NCBI RefSeq assembly: GCF_003265705.1
Contig: NW_020312785.1
Span: forward strand, 130,770,498 to 130,834,497
DNA: 64,000 bases
From: Callorhinus ursinus
Taxonomy: Eukaryota > Chordata > Mammalia > Carnivora > Otariidae
Direction: 5' to 3'
Shown here: piece by piece, positions 12,501-24,798 of the stretch
Position numbering within the stretch: the first letter of the stretch is position 1
Layout of the letters: each line of letters opens with the position of its first letter
Program-made: the position numbers and the translations under genes
Notes under the pieces: model-generated
What the model was told of the DNA's origin: nothing
Seen by the model: the letters and a program-made list of their open reading frames with translations, nothing else
Database searches by the model: none

Positions 12501-12649
12501 AGGAGTTCAAAGATTTGTGCAGTTTTGTCAAGATACAGGCATCCCCTCTGATTCTGTAGGAGCAGGAGCAATGGGAACAAATGGGTGGGGGATGAAGACG
12601 AGGCATGCTGATATTTACTTCACAGTGGCCAGTTCTATAGGTTCAATGG

Positions 12650-13173
12650 TGTATTGGTTTCCTGTGGTCCTGATAACAAATTACCGCAAATCTAGTAACT
12701 TAAAACAGCACAGATTTATTGTCTTATATTTCTGGAAGACTGAAGTCTGAAATGAGTCTCAGCTCAAACTAAGGTGTCAGCAAAGCTGTGTTCCCCTCTG
12801 GAGGCTCTAGGGGACAATCCGTTTCCTTGTTTTTTACAGCTCCTAGAGGCTGCCCGTCTTCCTTGACTGATTGTCCTTTTCCATCTTTAAAGCCAGCAAG
12901 GGCTGGTCTCTCCCACTCTGCACCCATCGGTCTGGTCCTGACTCTTCTGGCCCCATATTCCATGTTTAAAGACTCTTGTGATTGGTCCACCTGGATTATC
13001 AATGCTACTCTCCTCAATTGAAGGTCAGCTGATTAGCAACCTTAATGCCACCTGCAACCTTAATTCCCGCCTCCCCCCCCCCCCCCCCAATTTATATTTT
13101 TTTCACATCCTGGGGCTTAGGATATAGACATTTTGGGGAGTTTGATGGGGGGCAGCATTCTGTCCAGCCTATG
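12650..13173 (-). mobile_element. MLT1-type MaLR solo LTR, antisense
   Basis: It starts TGTATTGGTTTCCTGTGGTC and contains ttaaaacagcacagattta, ggtgtcagcaaagctgtg and ggtcagctgattagcaacc, all characteristic of an inverted MLT1A/B LTR. A C-run of about 18 bases interrupts it near 13072-13089. It is a solo LTR with no internal retroviral genes in view. Confidence 0.85.
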
Positions 13174-16026
13174 TAGTAAAGAACGAATTAAATTGCTAAA
13201 ATGTAAGAGAGGGGTAGCATCTAGCAAAGCATCTGCTTTCTGATTTCGGGATGTCATCAGACTTAAGTTTTAGTTTGTGCACCCCAGAAGCAGGCCCAGA
13301 GGATTGGTGTGCATGCAGTTGTTTTTGGTTTTGTTTTTGGATAATCCCTGGAAACAGTGAAGGCTGGGGACTTGAAGGGAAGTGAAGGGAGATAGGGAGG
13401 AGAAGGCAGCAATAAAAAGTGTGTTATCAAGGTACTTACCATGTGCGTAGTGAAATTTAATCTGGGCATGATGAGAGGCAATGTGAGCCTCGGAGGTCTC
13501 CCCCAACAAGCATTAGTTTCTGGTGGAGGGCTGCTCTTGGGGAAATTTAATTCCCAGGACCTTTGGACCATGTGCACTGCAGGCCAAAGAAAGCCCTCAA
13601 GCAAAGTGCTGGCAGTTGGAAGTCAGGTCAGAATACATTGAAAAAGTCAATACATATACATATACATACATATATATACACACACACACATAATATATAC
13701 ATACGTATAGGGGTTACCAGCAATGTCGGTAAGATCATGGTGCTGAGTAGCTAAATGGGTTCCTTTAGTGATAGTTCATGAACTTCCCAACCTCTTTTCT
13801 GAAAGATGATACAGAGAAGACCCACAGCTCCTTACAGGAAAGTCCCTAGCCTATCCCTGCTTCAGCCAGAGGCATTCCTGTTTTCTGTTTTCTGTGGTGA
13901 TAGATTTTATATGAGAGAAAGAAAAGATACAGACACTTAGAGAAAAAAAAAAAAGCCACTTTCTTGACCTACAAATTATAAAAATTGTGGTCAAGAATCT
14001 TTTCTGCCAGGTAGGAATTTGGGGAGCAAAGAAGAGCTCAATTTAATTTCCCCCGGGGTCTTTGCTGAAGGGACAAGAACAGAAATCTGGATTCAGTTTT
14101 GTTGGTAAAAATAATCTTTCCACCAAAAAAGCATGTGAAAAGCTACATTGTTCATGATCTTTGGACTTAATTCATTTTAACACAGGCTGGGAGGTAGGAG
14201 TGAGGAGGGGAGATTTTGAGCTGTTTAGGTTTAATGAAATGTTTAAGGCTGAAATAATGGTTCTATATAGCTTTTGACATAATTTATTCTATTTTGTGTC
14301 AATTTGCCTGAAGAATGTAATGTTGTGGGGTGGGGGGTTGGGAGCTGCAAAGGGCTCTCACCGAGTCATGGATTATAATTTACATCCAGAAAGTCTACAT
14401 ATTCCATAATTATGGTGTGCTATGAATTAGTAGAGTAATATTGAATATCTCCAAACCCCTTATTATGGCTTCTCCCTTGAAATATGTTTTCAATATACAT
14501 TTATTCAGCAGTGCTTAAACATGGCAAGTCATAAACACACGCTTTTTAAATCATGTGGCTACATTTTCTTCCTGCTTAAATGTAAGATCAGATGTTATTA
14601 ACAGCAGAGGGGGGTGGAAGGAGGAGAGAGGAGCTGTTCAAAAAACAAATAGTATTTTTTATTTTAAAAGAAATGTCTCCTGTTTATGAGACCTTGGCAA
14701 AAGAGGAAAGAGTGCTTAGAGGCTTTGGGTAGTTTCTCTGGTGACAATTTATTTTATTTTTGTAGCACTTTACCTCCTAAGAGCAAGGTATGTTTGAAAT
14801 CTGCCATATATTACATGAATGTGCTTGACCAACTGATTTGGCTAGTAATGCTCTCTGGCTGAGATCCAGGAAGAAGAGCTAATGATCCAGCTCTCAGATG
14901 ATTAAGAACGTGGTCCAAATGGCTGAAGTCCTGAAGAGGCTTCCTATAACTGTCTCTGAAGTGAGAATTTAACTTCATTCTTGTGGCAAGTGGCCCAGGC
15001 ACTGAGCCACAGGATGAGAGAATTCCTCCCAGAGAACACAATTAAGTCTTTTGGAAAAAGGCATTGCTCTCCAGGACATTTAACTTTCTCTGTAGAGGCT
15101 GGCCTCTCCAGGTTTAGCACTCGTGAAGCTGCTTATTTGAGTCCTGTGCTTGCAATTTCAGCATGCTGACACCAGGTGGCAGGCAGTAGTGAGTTCATGC
15201 CAGATTTCCTGTTCTACGGGGCTAGGTTATCTTCAGTGCAGCAAGTGAGTTGAAAGGCATTGAGGAATCAAAAGAGAGTTCTTTATGAAAATGTAACACT
15301 TGCTAAAAAATACTACAGAGGTCACCTCCACTTTTATATCTAACATAGTCATTGTATAGGTCATGTGAATATGCACTAACAAAAAGCTTTACCGATTTTT
15401 ATAAATATATTGAGCTTAATTATAATGTGGCTTTATAGGGGGAACATTATTGTGTTAATGTAAACACAATATGCTCTCTACCACAGTTCAACAAGCTGTA
15501 TCAAGTTTTGGATATGTGGTAACGTTTTAATAGCTTTGAATAAGAAACCCCACAGATAAAATAAGTATGTTGGTATTGGGAAATAATAGAATATAGAAAG
15601 ATTATAATAGTACTAAAGTAAATCTAAACTGTTAAGATAATGGGCCAGACTTAATGTCTAATGAGTTGCCTGACTTGTGGCTTGTTATTTCACAAGAGGA
15701 TAAAATTATTATTGCACCTCTTGTGCTTTTGGTTTTCCATGGGTAGTACAAGCATATGGAATGCCGGATAATATTTGAATATATTTTGTTAGTGAGGAGG
15801 AGAGGAGAGATGGCATTCCTATGCCAGCAAATAAAATAAGACCTTACTTTGCAAATGATATATCCAGGTTTCTACATGGTTGGTTTGATTCTGCTCAGTC
15901 ACTGGCAGAAATCATAAAATGATCTGGGAAAAGGAACGAAAAGTAACCCATAAAGAAAAAAAGTAACCCATAGGACTTGATTAGTGCTAAATGAATGAAG
16001 AAAACCAATTACAAAGCTTAGGCTAA
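13174..16026. other. Long repeat-poor intronic stretch
   Basis: Apart from an ACATAT/ACAC microsatellite at about 13650-13715 and a short duplicated AAGTAACCCATA at 15941-15952 and 15961-15972, I recognise no repeat family in 2.8 kb. Part could be conserved regulatory DNA, but I have no specific support. Confidence 0.45.
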
Positions 16027-16039
16027 AAGGGGGAACTGT

Positions 16040-16241
16040 TCGGTGTTTTTTTGTTTTTGTTTTTTCAAGATTTTACTTATTTGAGAGAGAGAGAGCGCAC
16101 GGGGAGGAAGGGGGAGTGGGAGAAGGACAAGCAGACTCCCCATGGAGCAGGGAGCCCGACGCGGGGCTCGATCCCAGGACCCTGAGATCATGGTCTGAGC
16201 TGAAGGCAGACGCTTAACCAGCGGAGCCACCCAGGTGCCCT
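16040..16241 (-). mobile_element. SINEC, near full length
   Basis: Minus-strand SINEC running from a T-rich tract and TCAAGATTTTACTTATTTGA to GAGCCACCCAGGTGCCC. A 13-bp target duplication with one mismatch is visible at 16027-16039 (AAGGGGGAACTGT) and 16242-16254 (AAGGAGGAACTGT). Confidence 0.93.
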
Positions 16242-16649
16242 AAGGAGGAACTGTCTTATTTAAAAGTTACTAAGTTATATAACTGAGAGCATGATTTAAA
16301 GAAATAGGACCTCGTGGGCAAAACTTAATGCCATCCTTCCTAACACTTTAACTCTCTGGAATTAATTTTAAATTAAACATTGTTTTTCTCTCTTATGGTG
16401 GTGAGACTGACTCCCGCTGAGTCTTCCAGTGCTTCTCTGGGGCTTCTCACAGCCCCTCCATGGAAGGAAAGGAAGTCCTTCCTCGTGTCTTCCACTCATC
16501 TTAATTTAAGAAATGCTTTAACCACGTGCTACTTGAAGCCCCCAGATGATGTTTAGCTCAGTTCTCACTTCTTGTAGTATTAAGCGTTCAGTTTATTCTT
16601 TCATGACCAATTGTCAGCAAAAACATGGGGGTGGGGTATCGACTTTTGG

Positions 16650-16850
16650 AATGAGTCAGAAACCAAGCTTCACTATTCACTGGCCATAAAACTTTGAGCA
16701 AATAACCTAAGTATTTGTAAAATTAGAATAATAGTACCCACCTCCGGGGTAGAGAGGGTTGGCTCGGAGCCTATGTACAGTGGGTAGGTTTTCTGGACCT
16801 GGTTTACAGTAACTACTCAACTCAATAAATGTTACTTATTATGACTGTCA
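16650..16850 (+). repeat. MIR
   Basis: The phrases cactattcactggccataa, actttgagcaaataacctaa and caactcaataaatgttact follow the MIR core and 3' end. Confidence 0.65.
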
Positions 16851-16972
16851 CTATTATTATTTTTAAGAATGGGTCTTCAGTTTCTAAATCTGAGTATTCC
16901 AGGTTCCTAAACTAGTTTTTATACTGAAATAACAGCAGAGAAAGGTCCCTGCTTTACAAATCCTATGGCAAG

Positions 16973-17170
16973 GGGGCGCCTGGGTGGCTCAGTCGTTAGG
17001 CGTCTGCCTTCGGCTCAGGTCATGGTCCCAGGGTCCTGGGATCGAGCCCCACATCGGGCTCCCTGCTCGGCGGGAAGCCTGCTTCTCCCTCTCCCACTCC
17101 CCCTGCTTGTGTTCCTGCTCTCACTGTGTCTCTCTCTGTCAAATAAATAAATAAAATCTTTAAAAAAAAA
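16973..17170 (+). mobile_element. SINEC, full length
   Basis: Head GGGGCGCCTGGGTGGCTCAG, then a tRNA-like part with a B-box-like GGGATCGAGCCCC, the pyrimidine-rich body, and the tail AAATAAATAAATAAAATC followed by an A-run. It is close to the likely consensus, so probably young. The target duplication is not clean. Confidence 0.95.
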
Positions 17171-17327
17171 ATCTCATGTGCTTTTCCACTTCCCCCTTTC
17201 CACTAAGTATCTGAATGTAAGCACACAACTGGTGTCCTTAGCACTGATTTTCCTGGGTCCCTCTGGCATCATCTTTGCTAAACACACCTGTTTGGATGCA
17301 GACTTTTTCTTGACAGAAGCTATATTT

Positions 17328-17407
17328 CTTTTCAGAGAAGGTATTACTTATAAACACATCTAGCCATCTTTTCAGAGAAGATGTTACAAATAAACACATC
17401 TAGCCAT
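17328..17407. repeat. Diverged 40-bp tandem duplication
   Basis: Two head-to-tail 40-bp units each carry CTTTTCAGAGAAG and TAAACACATCTAGCCAT. They differ at about four positions in the middle. The copies are at 17328-17367 and 17368-17407, just ahead of the large L1. Confidence 0.9.
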
Positions 17408-17449
17408 GTTTCAGGTTTGCATTTTGTTTTAGGTAAGGAGTGGATTATC

Positions 17450-18992
17450 TTTTCCTTTTAATTGGAGTATAATTGACATACAATGTTACATCAGCTTCAG
17501 GTGTACAACATAGTGATTTGACAATTCTATACTCAGTGCTCACCATGATAAGTGTGGTCACCATCTGTCACCATACGTTATTATAGTATTATTGACTGTA
17601 TTCCCTATGCTGCACTTTTCATCTCCCTGGCTTATTTATTTTATAATTGGAAGTTTGTACCTCTTCATTTCCATGATCTACCACCAGTTCGTTCTCTGTA
17701 TTTAAGAGTCTTTTGGTTTTTGTTTGTTCATTTGTCTTTTAGAGTCCACATATAAGTGAAATCATATGTATTTGTCTTTCTCAGCCTGACTTATTTCACT
17801 TAGCATAATACTTTTCAGGTCCATCCATACTGTTGCAAATGACAAGATTTCACTCTTTTTTATGACTGAGTAATGTTCCATTGTTTATCTATACCACATA
17901 TTCTTTATCCCTTCATCTGTGAATGGACACTTGGGTTGTCCAAGACATGTCCAAGATATGTCTTGCCTGTTGTAAATAATGCTGCAAGAAACATAGGGGT
18001 GCATATATCTTTTTGGACTAGTGTTTTCATTTTCTTTGGGAAGATACTCAGTGTGGAATTACTGGATCATATGGTATTTCTATTTTTAATTTTTGAGGAA
18101 CCTCCATACTGTTTTCCACAGTGGCTGCACCAATGTACATTCCCACCCGCAGTGCACGCGGGGTTCCTTTTCTCTACATCCTTGACAACACTTGTTATCT
18201 CTTCTCTTTTTGAGAATGGCCATTCTGACAGGTGTGAGGTGGTATCTTATTGTGGTTACGATTTGCATTTCCCTGATGATTAGTGACGATGAACATCTTG
18301 TCATGTGTTTGTTGGCCATCTGCATGTCTTCTTTGGAAAAAAATGTATTTAGCTCCTCTGCCCATTTTTAATTGGATTTTTTTTTTTTTTTTGCTGTTGA
18401 ATCATATGAGTTCTTTACATATTTTTGGATATCAATCTCTTATCTGATACATCATTTGAGAGTATCTCCTCCCACTCAGTAGGTTACCTTTTTGTTTTGT
18501 TGATTGTTTCGTTTGCTGCACAAAAGCTTTTTATTTTGATGCAGTCCCAGTAGTTTACTTTTGGTTTTTTCATTGTCTGAAGAGATACATCCATAAATAC
18601 GTTGCTAAGGCCGATGTCCAAGAGATTACTGCTTATGTTTTATGGTTTCGGGTCTCACATTTAGGTCTTTCATCCATTTTGAGTTTATTTTTGTATTTGG
18701 TATAAGACAGTGATCCAGTTTCATTCTTTTGCGTGTAGCTGTCCAGTTTTTCCAGCACCATTTATTAAAGAGACCATCTTTTCCCCATTGTATGTTCTTG
18801 CTTCTTTGTTGTAGATTAATTGACCACGTAAGTGTGAGATTATCTCTGAGCTCTCTATTCAGTCCTATTGCTCTATGAGTCTGTTTATGTGCCAGTAGCA
18901 TACTGTTTTGATTACTGTAGCTTTGTGGTGTATCTCGAAACCTGGAATTGTGATACCTCCAACTTTGTTCTTCTTTCTCAAGATTGCTTGGG
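17450..18992 (-). mobile_element. 5'-truncated L1 with decayed ORF2, antisense
   Basis: About 1.5 kb of L1 in minus orientation, covering the 3' end and the C-terminal part of ORF2. Read on the minus strand it encodes L1 ORF2-like stretches such as [35 protein letters not shown] and [17 protein letters not shown], split between frames and carrying stops. No function remains. The 3' end lies near 17450 and the truncation point near 18992, where the ORF2 similarity stops. A short internal duplication (acatgtccaagatatgtc) is seen near 17945. Confidence 0.92.
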
Positions 18993-19524
18993 CTGGATCG
19001 ATCATCTTTAAAATGACAGACGAATATAGGGCTCCCAGTGTACTGAAAACTTGAAGAAGTTCCTTCTTTTGCCGAGATGGGGTGAGAGGGTGCCCACTTA
19101 GCCCCTCCAAAGACTCCTCCATGAGGACCACCTGTGTTACTCTGAAGCATAAACCGTATTCTGTGTGCTTACCAGTAATATGAATGAAATGGTCAAAATA
19201 CCGATGTGGCTGTGGGAGATATAAAAGAAGAGCAGGTTGGATTTATTGTATTAACAGTATGGAGTAGGGGGAAGGCAAAAGTAATCAGATTTGGGTTTCC
19301 CAGTGGAAGAGAAAAAGTCAGGATGCAGGCTTGGTTTTAATTTAGCCATTAGCGGGGCCATCCGAATGTTCTGTGGGTTACTTAATTTCTCAGGGCTTTG
19401 GGTCAGTAACTATAGAACTCGGTCCTCTTTTTTGTCTATCATTGAGTGTTGATGAGTTCTGATTTGGAGATCTCTTGGTTGAGGTCAGTGGTCATTTGGT
19501 TGGGATGAGGTCAGAGAGGACATT
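18993..19524. other. Intronic DNA with a DR1-like half-site pair
   Basis: No repeat family recognised. AGGTCA-G-TGGTCA occurs at 19482-19494 and another AGGTCA at about 19507; see findings. Confidence 0.45.
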
Positions 19525-19745
19525 ATTGTGTGGTGTTTAGGAGCATGACCTAGCTTTAGCTTCGGCCTCCCACCACCTACTGGCCATATGATCTTGGGGG
19601 GGGGGAACCCCTCTCTATGCCTCATTGTTCTTATCTCTATAATGAGAGAGGTGGGGATTCCTCTCATTAGGTTGCTCTACAGTTGGTAGAAGTGCTTACC
19701 GGGGTGCTGGGCACTAAGGAAGCCTCTGTAAATGTTAAGCCAAAG
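19525..19745 (+). repeat. MIR
   Basis: The phrases ggagcatgacctagcttta, ccacctactggccatatgat and ctcattgttcttatctctat, then agaagtgcttaccggggtgc, follow MIR order. A G-run replaces the gggcaag part. Confidence 0.65.
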
Positions 19746-19849
19746 TGAAGAGACAACTGAAAATGACGACAATGATGCCAGGGTCCCCAGTCCACCCTCA
19801 CCCCCCACTACACCCAACTTATTTTCCTATCTGCTATTTCACCCATGTT

Positions 19850-20000
19850 TCAGTCGATGGGGACACAAGGAAGGCATCTGATCTCATTTTAAGGACATGA
19901 AGCTAGAAAGAGTGGTTAAGTGTCTTTTCTAAAGTCACACACCTGGTTAGGGTCAAAGCCAGGCCCCAAACTGGCAACTGCAAAATACCAGTCTAGCGCT
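19850..20000 (-). repeat. MIR, antisense
   Basis: The phrases catgaagctagaaagagtgg, taaagtcacacacctggtta and ggtcaaagccaggccccaa match the inverted MIR core. Confidence 0.55.
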
Positions 20001-22177
20001 AATCACATCACATCTGCCATGCCAAATTCCCACCGGAATAAGGCATTTCAAAGTGTAAATGCCCAAGAAGACTTAGCAGGCCCAGTTTCCTCAGGACTTA
20101 AATGGAAGTTAGATTATACCCATTCATTTCGATTACATGGCTAGCTTATAGAAAAGCCTTTGTCTTTATAGAAAGACAAAATGGAATTGAGACATTTAGA
20201 GGGATGAACAATGTTCCAAGTCAAACCATTCCTCACAAAGTGCAGAACTAGATAACATTTGTGGTCTCAGAAAATACAGTTGTTTTGTTTTGTTTTATCT
20301 TTGGGCTCTGGCGAATATGGGGAATTTAGTTTGGTACAGCTAAAAAAGTAGAAGTGCAGTGAAAAATAAAATGCAGATGTCCTGCTCTCCTGAGCAAGTG
20401 CAGCTGGGTATCTCTGGAAGAAATAATATCTCAGAAATTCACTGGTGGCTGCGGGCCCAAGAGGCGAGGTTGGTGAGGTACATGGTGGGGACCTGTCCAT
20501 GGGCGTTTCATTAGCCATGGGACAAGAACTTTTACAGCCCTAGAAAAAGAAAGTTGGGGAGTTTTCTGGTGAAATTTTGGACTGAGAAAGAAACGAAACC
20601 CACGTTTTGCTAAGCAAGATGGCCAGTCCAGTTCAGAGAATTGAGTAAGAGCCGAAATTCCCAGAATCATGGGAAAAACTAGTCAAGGACTTCCCTGGGG
20701 AGCCACCCAGATCAAACACTGACCCCGGGGATCTCCTGCAGTTTGCTGATGGGGGGGGGGGGCTGGTGCTGCAGTTAGAGGCTTGGAACGGACTCAGGAA
20801 AAGACCCCAAACCCATAGGGACACAGGGAGTTGAAAGTGTGGTTTGGCCCTAGTGGAAAAGAAAGGAGGTTGGTCAAGAGAGGTCTGCTAATAGAAAGGC
20901 GGCTGAAAACAAGAAGCATCTGGAAAGGGCCATTTAATGCTTTAAACTCATGCCAAGCTAATTGAGTAATGTGAGCACATGTTCTTGTAAATTATTTCAA
21001 CTGTATATAGTTCTTCCCCTGAGATTGCCTTACCCTGCAGTTCACGACTGGTTGTGTGTTTGAACAGGCTCTGAGTGGGCTGTCACCCCATGTGTGCACG
21101 CGTGGTTTATAAATTATAGTGTGCGTTCCCGGTACTCTGTGCTGATTGATTGGGTTTTCATAGTTGGAGCAGACAGTAGAATTCCCATATTGTGGATGTA
21201 GAAACTGAGGCTCTTGCAGGGCTGTTTGGCTGTGGTGGTCTTAGTTCCTTATGCCACGCCGCCATGTCCTGAAAATGCAGTGGGACGAGGGGAACACACA
21301 GACAAGTGTGCATTTCTGAGTCCTTCCGTCAGGAGGCTCTCCTCTGTGGGCCAGCCTTGGATGGTGATGTCTTTTTACTTATGAATCCCTTATGAATCCC
21401 TTTTTACTTATGAATCCCTTTACTTATGAATCTGGAAAACCTGGCAGAGGCCCCTTCCCTTCATAAAGCTGAGGATGAGTTCTAGCCATAATCCAAATGA
21501 AGAATCTTGCTGTTCTTCACACAGGATCTTCCCCCATCCCTGGTGTCCTACCCTCTCGGCTCTCCTCACGGACGGCTCCCCAGACCTCAGCCAGCCTATT
21601 GTGTTTCTGCATGGAAGTCAGAGAATCTAGGTCAGTTTATCCAAGTAGAAAGTGTTATTTTATTGAGTTAACTCTGTACAAACTGCTGCCTCAGTGCTTT
21701 ATAGAAACAAAGTCCCCTGTGTCCAGGGCATTTTCTCTGGAAGTTTTCAGAGGCCTCCAAGTAATCACTTTGATTTAAAATCAAACAATGATAACCCTTC
21801 TTTTTTTAGAAATGGTGTTTCCCGGTAACACATGTCTCTCTTTTTAACTGTTTTGTCAGACACTTAATCAATTCAGCCTTTTGGACTGTGGAAGGGCTGT
21901 CAGTAAAATTGCCAGTACCCCTGCATCAATGTCCGGAAAGATTGGAATGCACCTGACAGAACGGGAGGCTTAGACCCATTTCATAATTACAGAATTTCCT
22001 TATTCTTCCCGTAACTTGACCCAGTAAATATCATTAAAACCCAAATTGGTTATCGAATGAGACTGGGATCCTTTTGGTTGCTAAACATCATTTTGAGTTC
22101 GCTCTTCTCATCAGGGACAGATGTCTTTATAATTATGGTTTTTTAAATGTCTTAACATGAGAGTAATGCTGTTGTAC
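20001..22177. other. Unannotated intron with a local repeat cluster
   Basis: A G-run lies at about 20752-20762, a possible MIR scrap near 21190, and a local tandem repeat at 21372-21432. No gene is recognised. Confidence 0.4.
21372..21432. repeat. Irregular local tandem repeat (TTACTTATGAATC units)
   Basis: TTTACTTATGAATC occurs three times, with an extra TTATGAATCCC between the first two. This suggests stepwise slippage or unequal duplication. Confidence 0.85.
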
Positions 22178-22191
22178 AATAATACTTTCCA

Positions 22192-22416
22192 GGGGCGCCT
22201 GTGTGACTCAGTCGTTAAGCGTCTGTCTTCGGCTCAGGTCATGATCTCAGGGTCCTGGGATCGAGCCCCGCATCCGGCTCCCTGCTCTGCGGGAAGCCTG
22301 CTTCTCCCTCTCCCCCTGCTTGTGTTCCCTCTCTCGCTGTGTCTCTCTCTGTCAAATAAATAAATAAAATCTTTTTAAAAAAATAAAATAAAAATAAAAT
22401 TCTTTAAAAAACTAAT
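22192..22416 (+). mobile_element. SINEC, full length with extended A-rich tail
   Basis: Head GGGGCGCCTGTGTGACTCAG, GGGATCGAGCCCC, then AAATAAATAAATAAAATC and a long A-rich tail of AAATAAAA units. The 14-bp target duplication AATAATACTTTCCA is perfect at 22178-22191 and 22417-22430. Confidence 0.97.
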
Positions 22417-22641
22417 AATAATACTTTCCAACAATTTAGGGCAGTGTCATTCAGAGTATGGCCTGTAGACCAGAGCCAGCCCACAAACGTTTTGTTACCA
22501 GACCTGATAAGATACGTACAGAAGTTAAGAATAGGCATTTAGAAACTTTTAGTATTTTGCTGTTGCTGTAACATCCAAACAGCATTTCATTTTTCTAGCA
22601 AGTTCTCTTTATTAAAGTATTTATTATAGAGTAGAAATGGA

Positions 22642-22642
<1 letters not shown>

Positions 22643-22690
<48 letters not shown>
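22643..22690. repeat. (CA)24 microsatellite
   Basis: Forty-eight uninterrupted bases of CA repeat. Confidence 0.98.
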
Positions 22691-22692
<2 letters not shown>

Positions 22693-22699
22693 TCTGGTC

Positions 22700-24399
22700 T
22701 TTCCCCAAAGATAGTTTAAGAAAAACTATTGCCACAGCATCCATCATCTTGTTTGATGCTACCTATGGTTTTGTGAGGGAGATGGGGATTGCATGTTAAG
22801 GTCCGTCCTGCGGATAAATAAAGCCGGGCTCAGAGAGGTAAAAAGAACTGGCCCGTTACACATATGATGTTGTGATCTAGTTCTTCTTACCCAGAGCCAG
22901 CAGTTTTCCAAGGTCTCACTCTGCTAACCACCGACAAGTTAAAGCAAGCTCATCTGCAAACACTCTTGCCTAAGCTTTTTTTTTTCCCCCCAAGGCAGTA
23001 TCTCTGTGTACAATGGACCTGAATGATCTATGAACAGATAACCTTTGATAACATTGTTCTCCTAATTCAGAAAACCAGTTAGACCCCTACGGACTGGCTA
23101 ATTCCCTGTGCTTTGCAAAAATGGTTGAAAGATAATAACGGCAGAGAAGCTCAGGGTTTGGAAGAGCACCCAGGGGACCATGCAGCCCTATGGCATTGAC
23201 CTCCACACTACCTGGGACAGCCCTGCACCATGGGAGGAATGTACCATGCTAGACAGCATATTGTTGGGAGCAAAAGGGACAGTTAGAAAGTCCTTCCTCA
23301 TGTCATGCCCACCCCTTCTCTCTTTTACCTGTTGGCCCTAGATCTACATCCTCAAGATACTAAGAATGAGTCTCAAAAAACTGTGTCTCTCCTGAATCAT
23401 CTTCCTCCACCCAAGGCAAAACTCTCGTTTGTTGACGCGTTCTTTAGTTGGTATGGCTTCAAGGATACCCCACCCCAGTCTCATCATCCTAGCCACGCTC
23501 TGAATTCTCTTAAGTCAATGTCCATCCCAAAATGGGTGAGTCCCCCCACACTGAACCTGGCATTCGAAGGCGGTCTGTTGAGATTATGGGAAAAGGACCA
23601 TTTCCCTCCATTCGCACACTGTTTCATCTAATGCAGCCAGTCACGTTGCTGCGTTGTAATTAAGTTAAAGATGCTAAGTCTTTTTGATAGGAACATCTGC
23701 ATTTGGCTAGCCGTTGTCCTCTTTGTTGATCCACTAATTTATTAACTGGTGGATCCCTTTCTTCACCCACCATCCAGTCAAGCATCCAGCCAGCCAACCA
23801 GTGGCATTCTGTAATACCTGCTTCAGGGTTTTAATCCTGTAATTTATTTTGGGAGGAACCACTGCTCAGGGAAAGGAGAGCAGTTTAGGTCTTTTAATCT
23901 TCCTGGTTAATTTGATCTGGAGCCTCACTGTCTGGGTAGGCATCAGCCCTCCGGTCCACACCTCAGGGGATGGTCAGCTCATTAAGGAAATCCCAACTAA
24001 CTGCTGAGCTCTCTAGAATCTGAGTTTATCAGTGAGCTCCCCAGGTAGACATTTCACTGGTTTTGGCTGCCTCCCTCATCCTCCTTCTCTTTTAGAATCT
24101 GATCCAGGAGGTCTGTTTGCGGTGTGGCCTTTGTGATATCTGTTTCCATCACATCCAGGTTGTACCTCTGATTGTACCCAGCATCCCAGCCTCTGATGGC
24201 ACGGTCGCTGCATCCGAGGACCACGCCAGAAATTTTATATAGGTCGCCTCAGGGGCCCGGGGATGGAAGAGGAGTAGGAGGGAGATCGTTAACATTATTG
24301 TTTCACAGGTTATAATGTGACTTGTGACTAATTCAGAAAACCTGTGCGTGTATGACTTCTGTAATTAAGAAAAGTAGTAATAGAAAAGATGAAAGAAGG
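22700..24399. other. Unannotated intron
   Basis: An open frame of 108 codons at 23305-23631 (+) shows no recognised family signature, and I treat it as chance. No clear repeat recognised. Confidence 0.4.
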
Positions 24400-24588
24400 A
24401 AGAAAGAAAAGCCCCTACTCACTTGCTGGCTGGAGTTCAGTCCATCGTAGAACCCTCCTCCTCCTCAGTGGCCGCCTGACTTACTCATGACCCACTCACT
24501 TCCTGACTCCTCCTCACATTCTGGCCTCTGCCTTAACCATTCTACCGAGGGAGTAAAGGCTTCTTCCAAGCTTACTAAGGACCTAATG
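24400..24588 (+). repeat. L2 fragment, left of a hAT insertion
   Basis: Pyrimidine-rich text such as cctgactcctcctcacatt and cattctggcctctgcctt suggests L2. It is assigned mainly because clear L2 3' end sequence resumes to the right of the hAT element. Confidence 0.4.
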
Positions 24589-24798
24589 CAGAGGTGAGCA
24601 AATGACAGCCCAGGGGCCAAATCCAGCGGGTCACGTGCTTTTGTGAATAAAGTTTTATTGGAACACAGCCATGCCCATTTGTTTATACTAATCGCCTATG
24701 GCTGCCGTCCCAGTACAAGCACAGAACTGAGGCGTGGTCCCAGAGACTGGGCAGCTCACGGTCTGGTTCTTTACAAAACTCAGCTTACGGACCCCCTG
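24589..24798 (+). mobile_element. hAT-type non-autonomous DNA transposon, inside L2
   Basis: The internal phrase AATAAAGTTTTATTGGAACA, followed by cagccatgcccatttgttt, matches the same MITE family as at 2028-2247. The ends are degraded (CAGAGGTGAGCAAA and CGGACCCCCTG). It splits an L2 fragment. Confidence 0.78.

Noticed and set aside
18626..19150. 174-codon minus-strand open frame
   Set aside because: Its C-terminal half is a decayed L1 ORF2 tail and the rest is unrelated flanking DNA, so it is not a gene.
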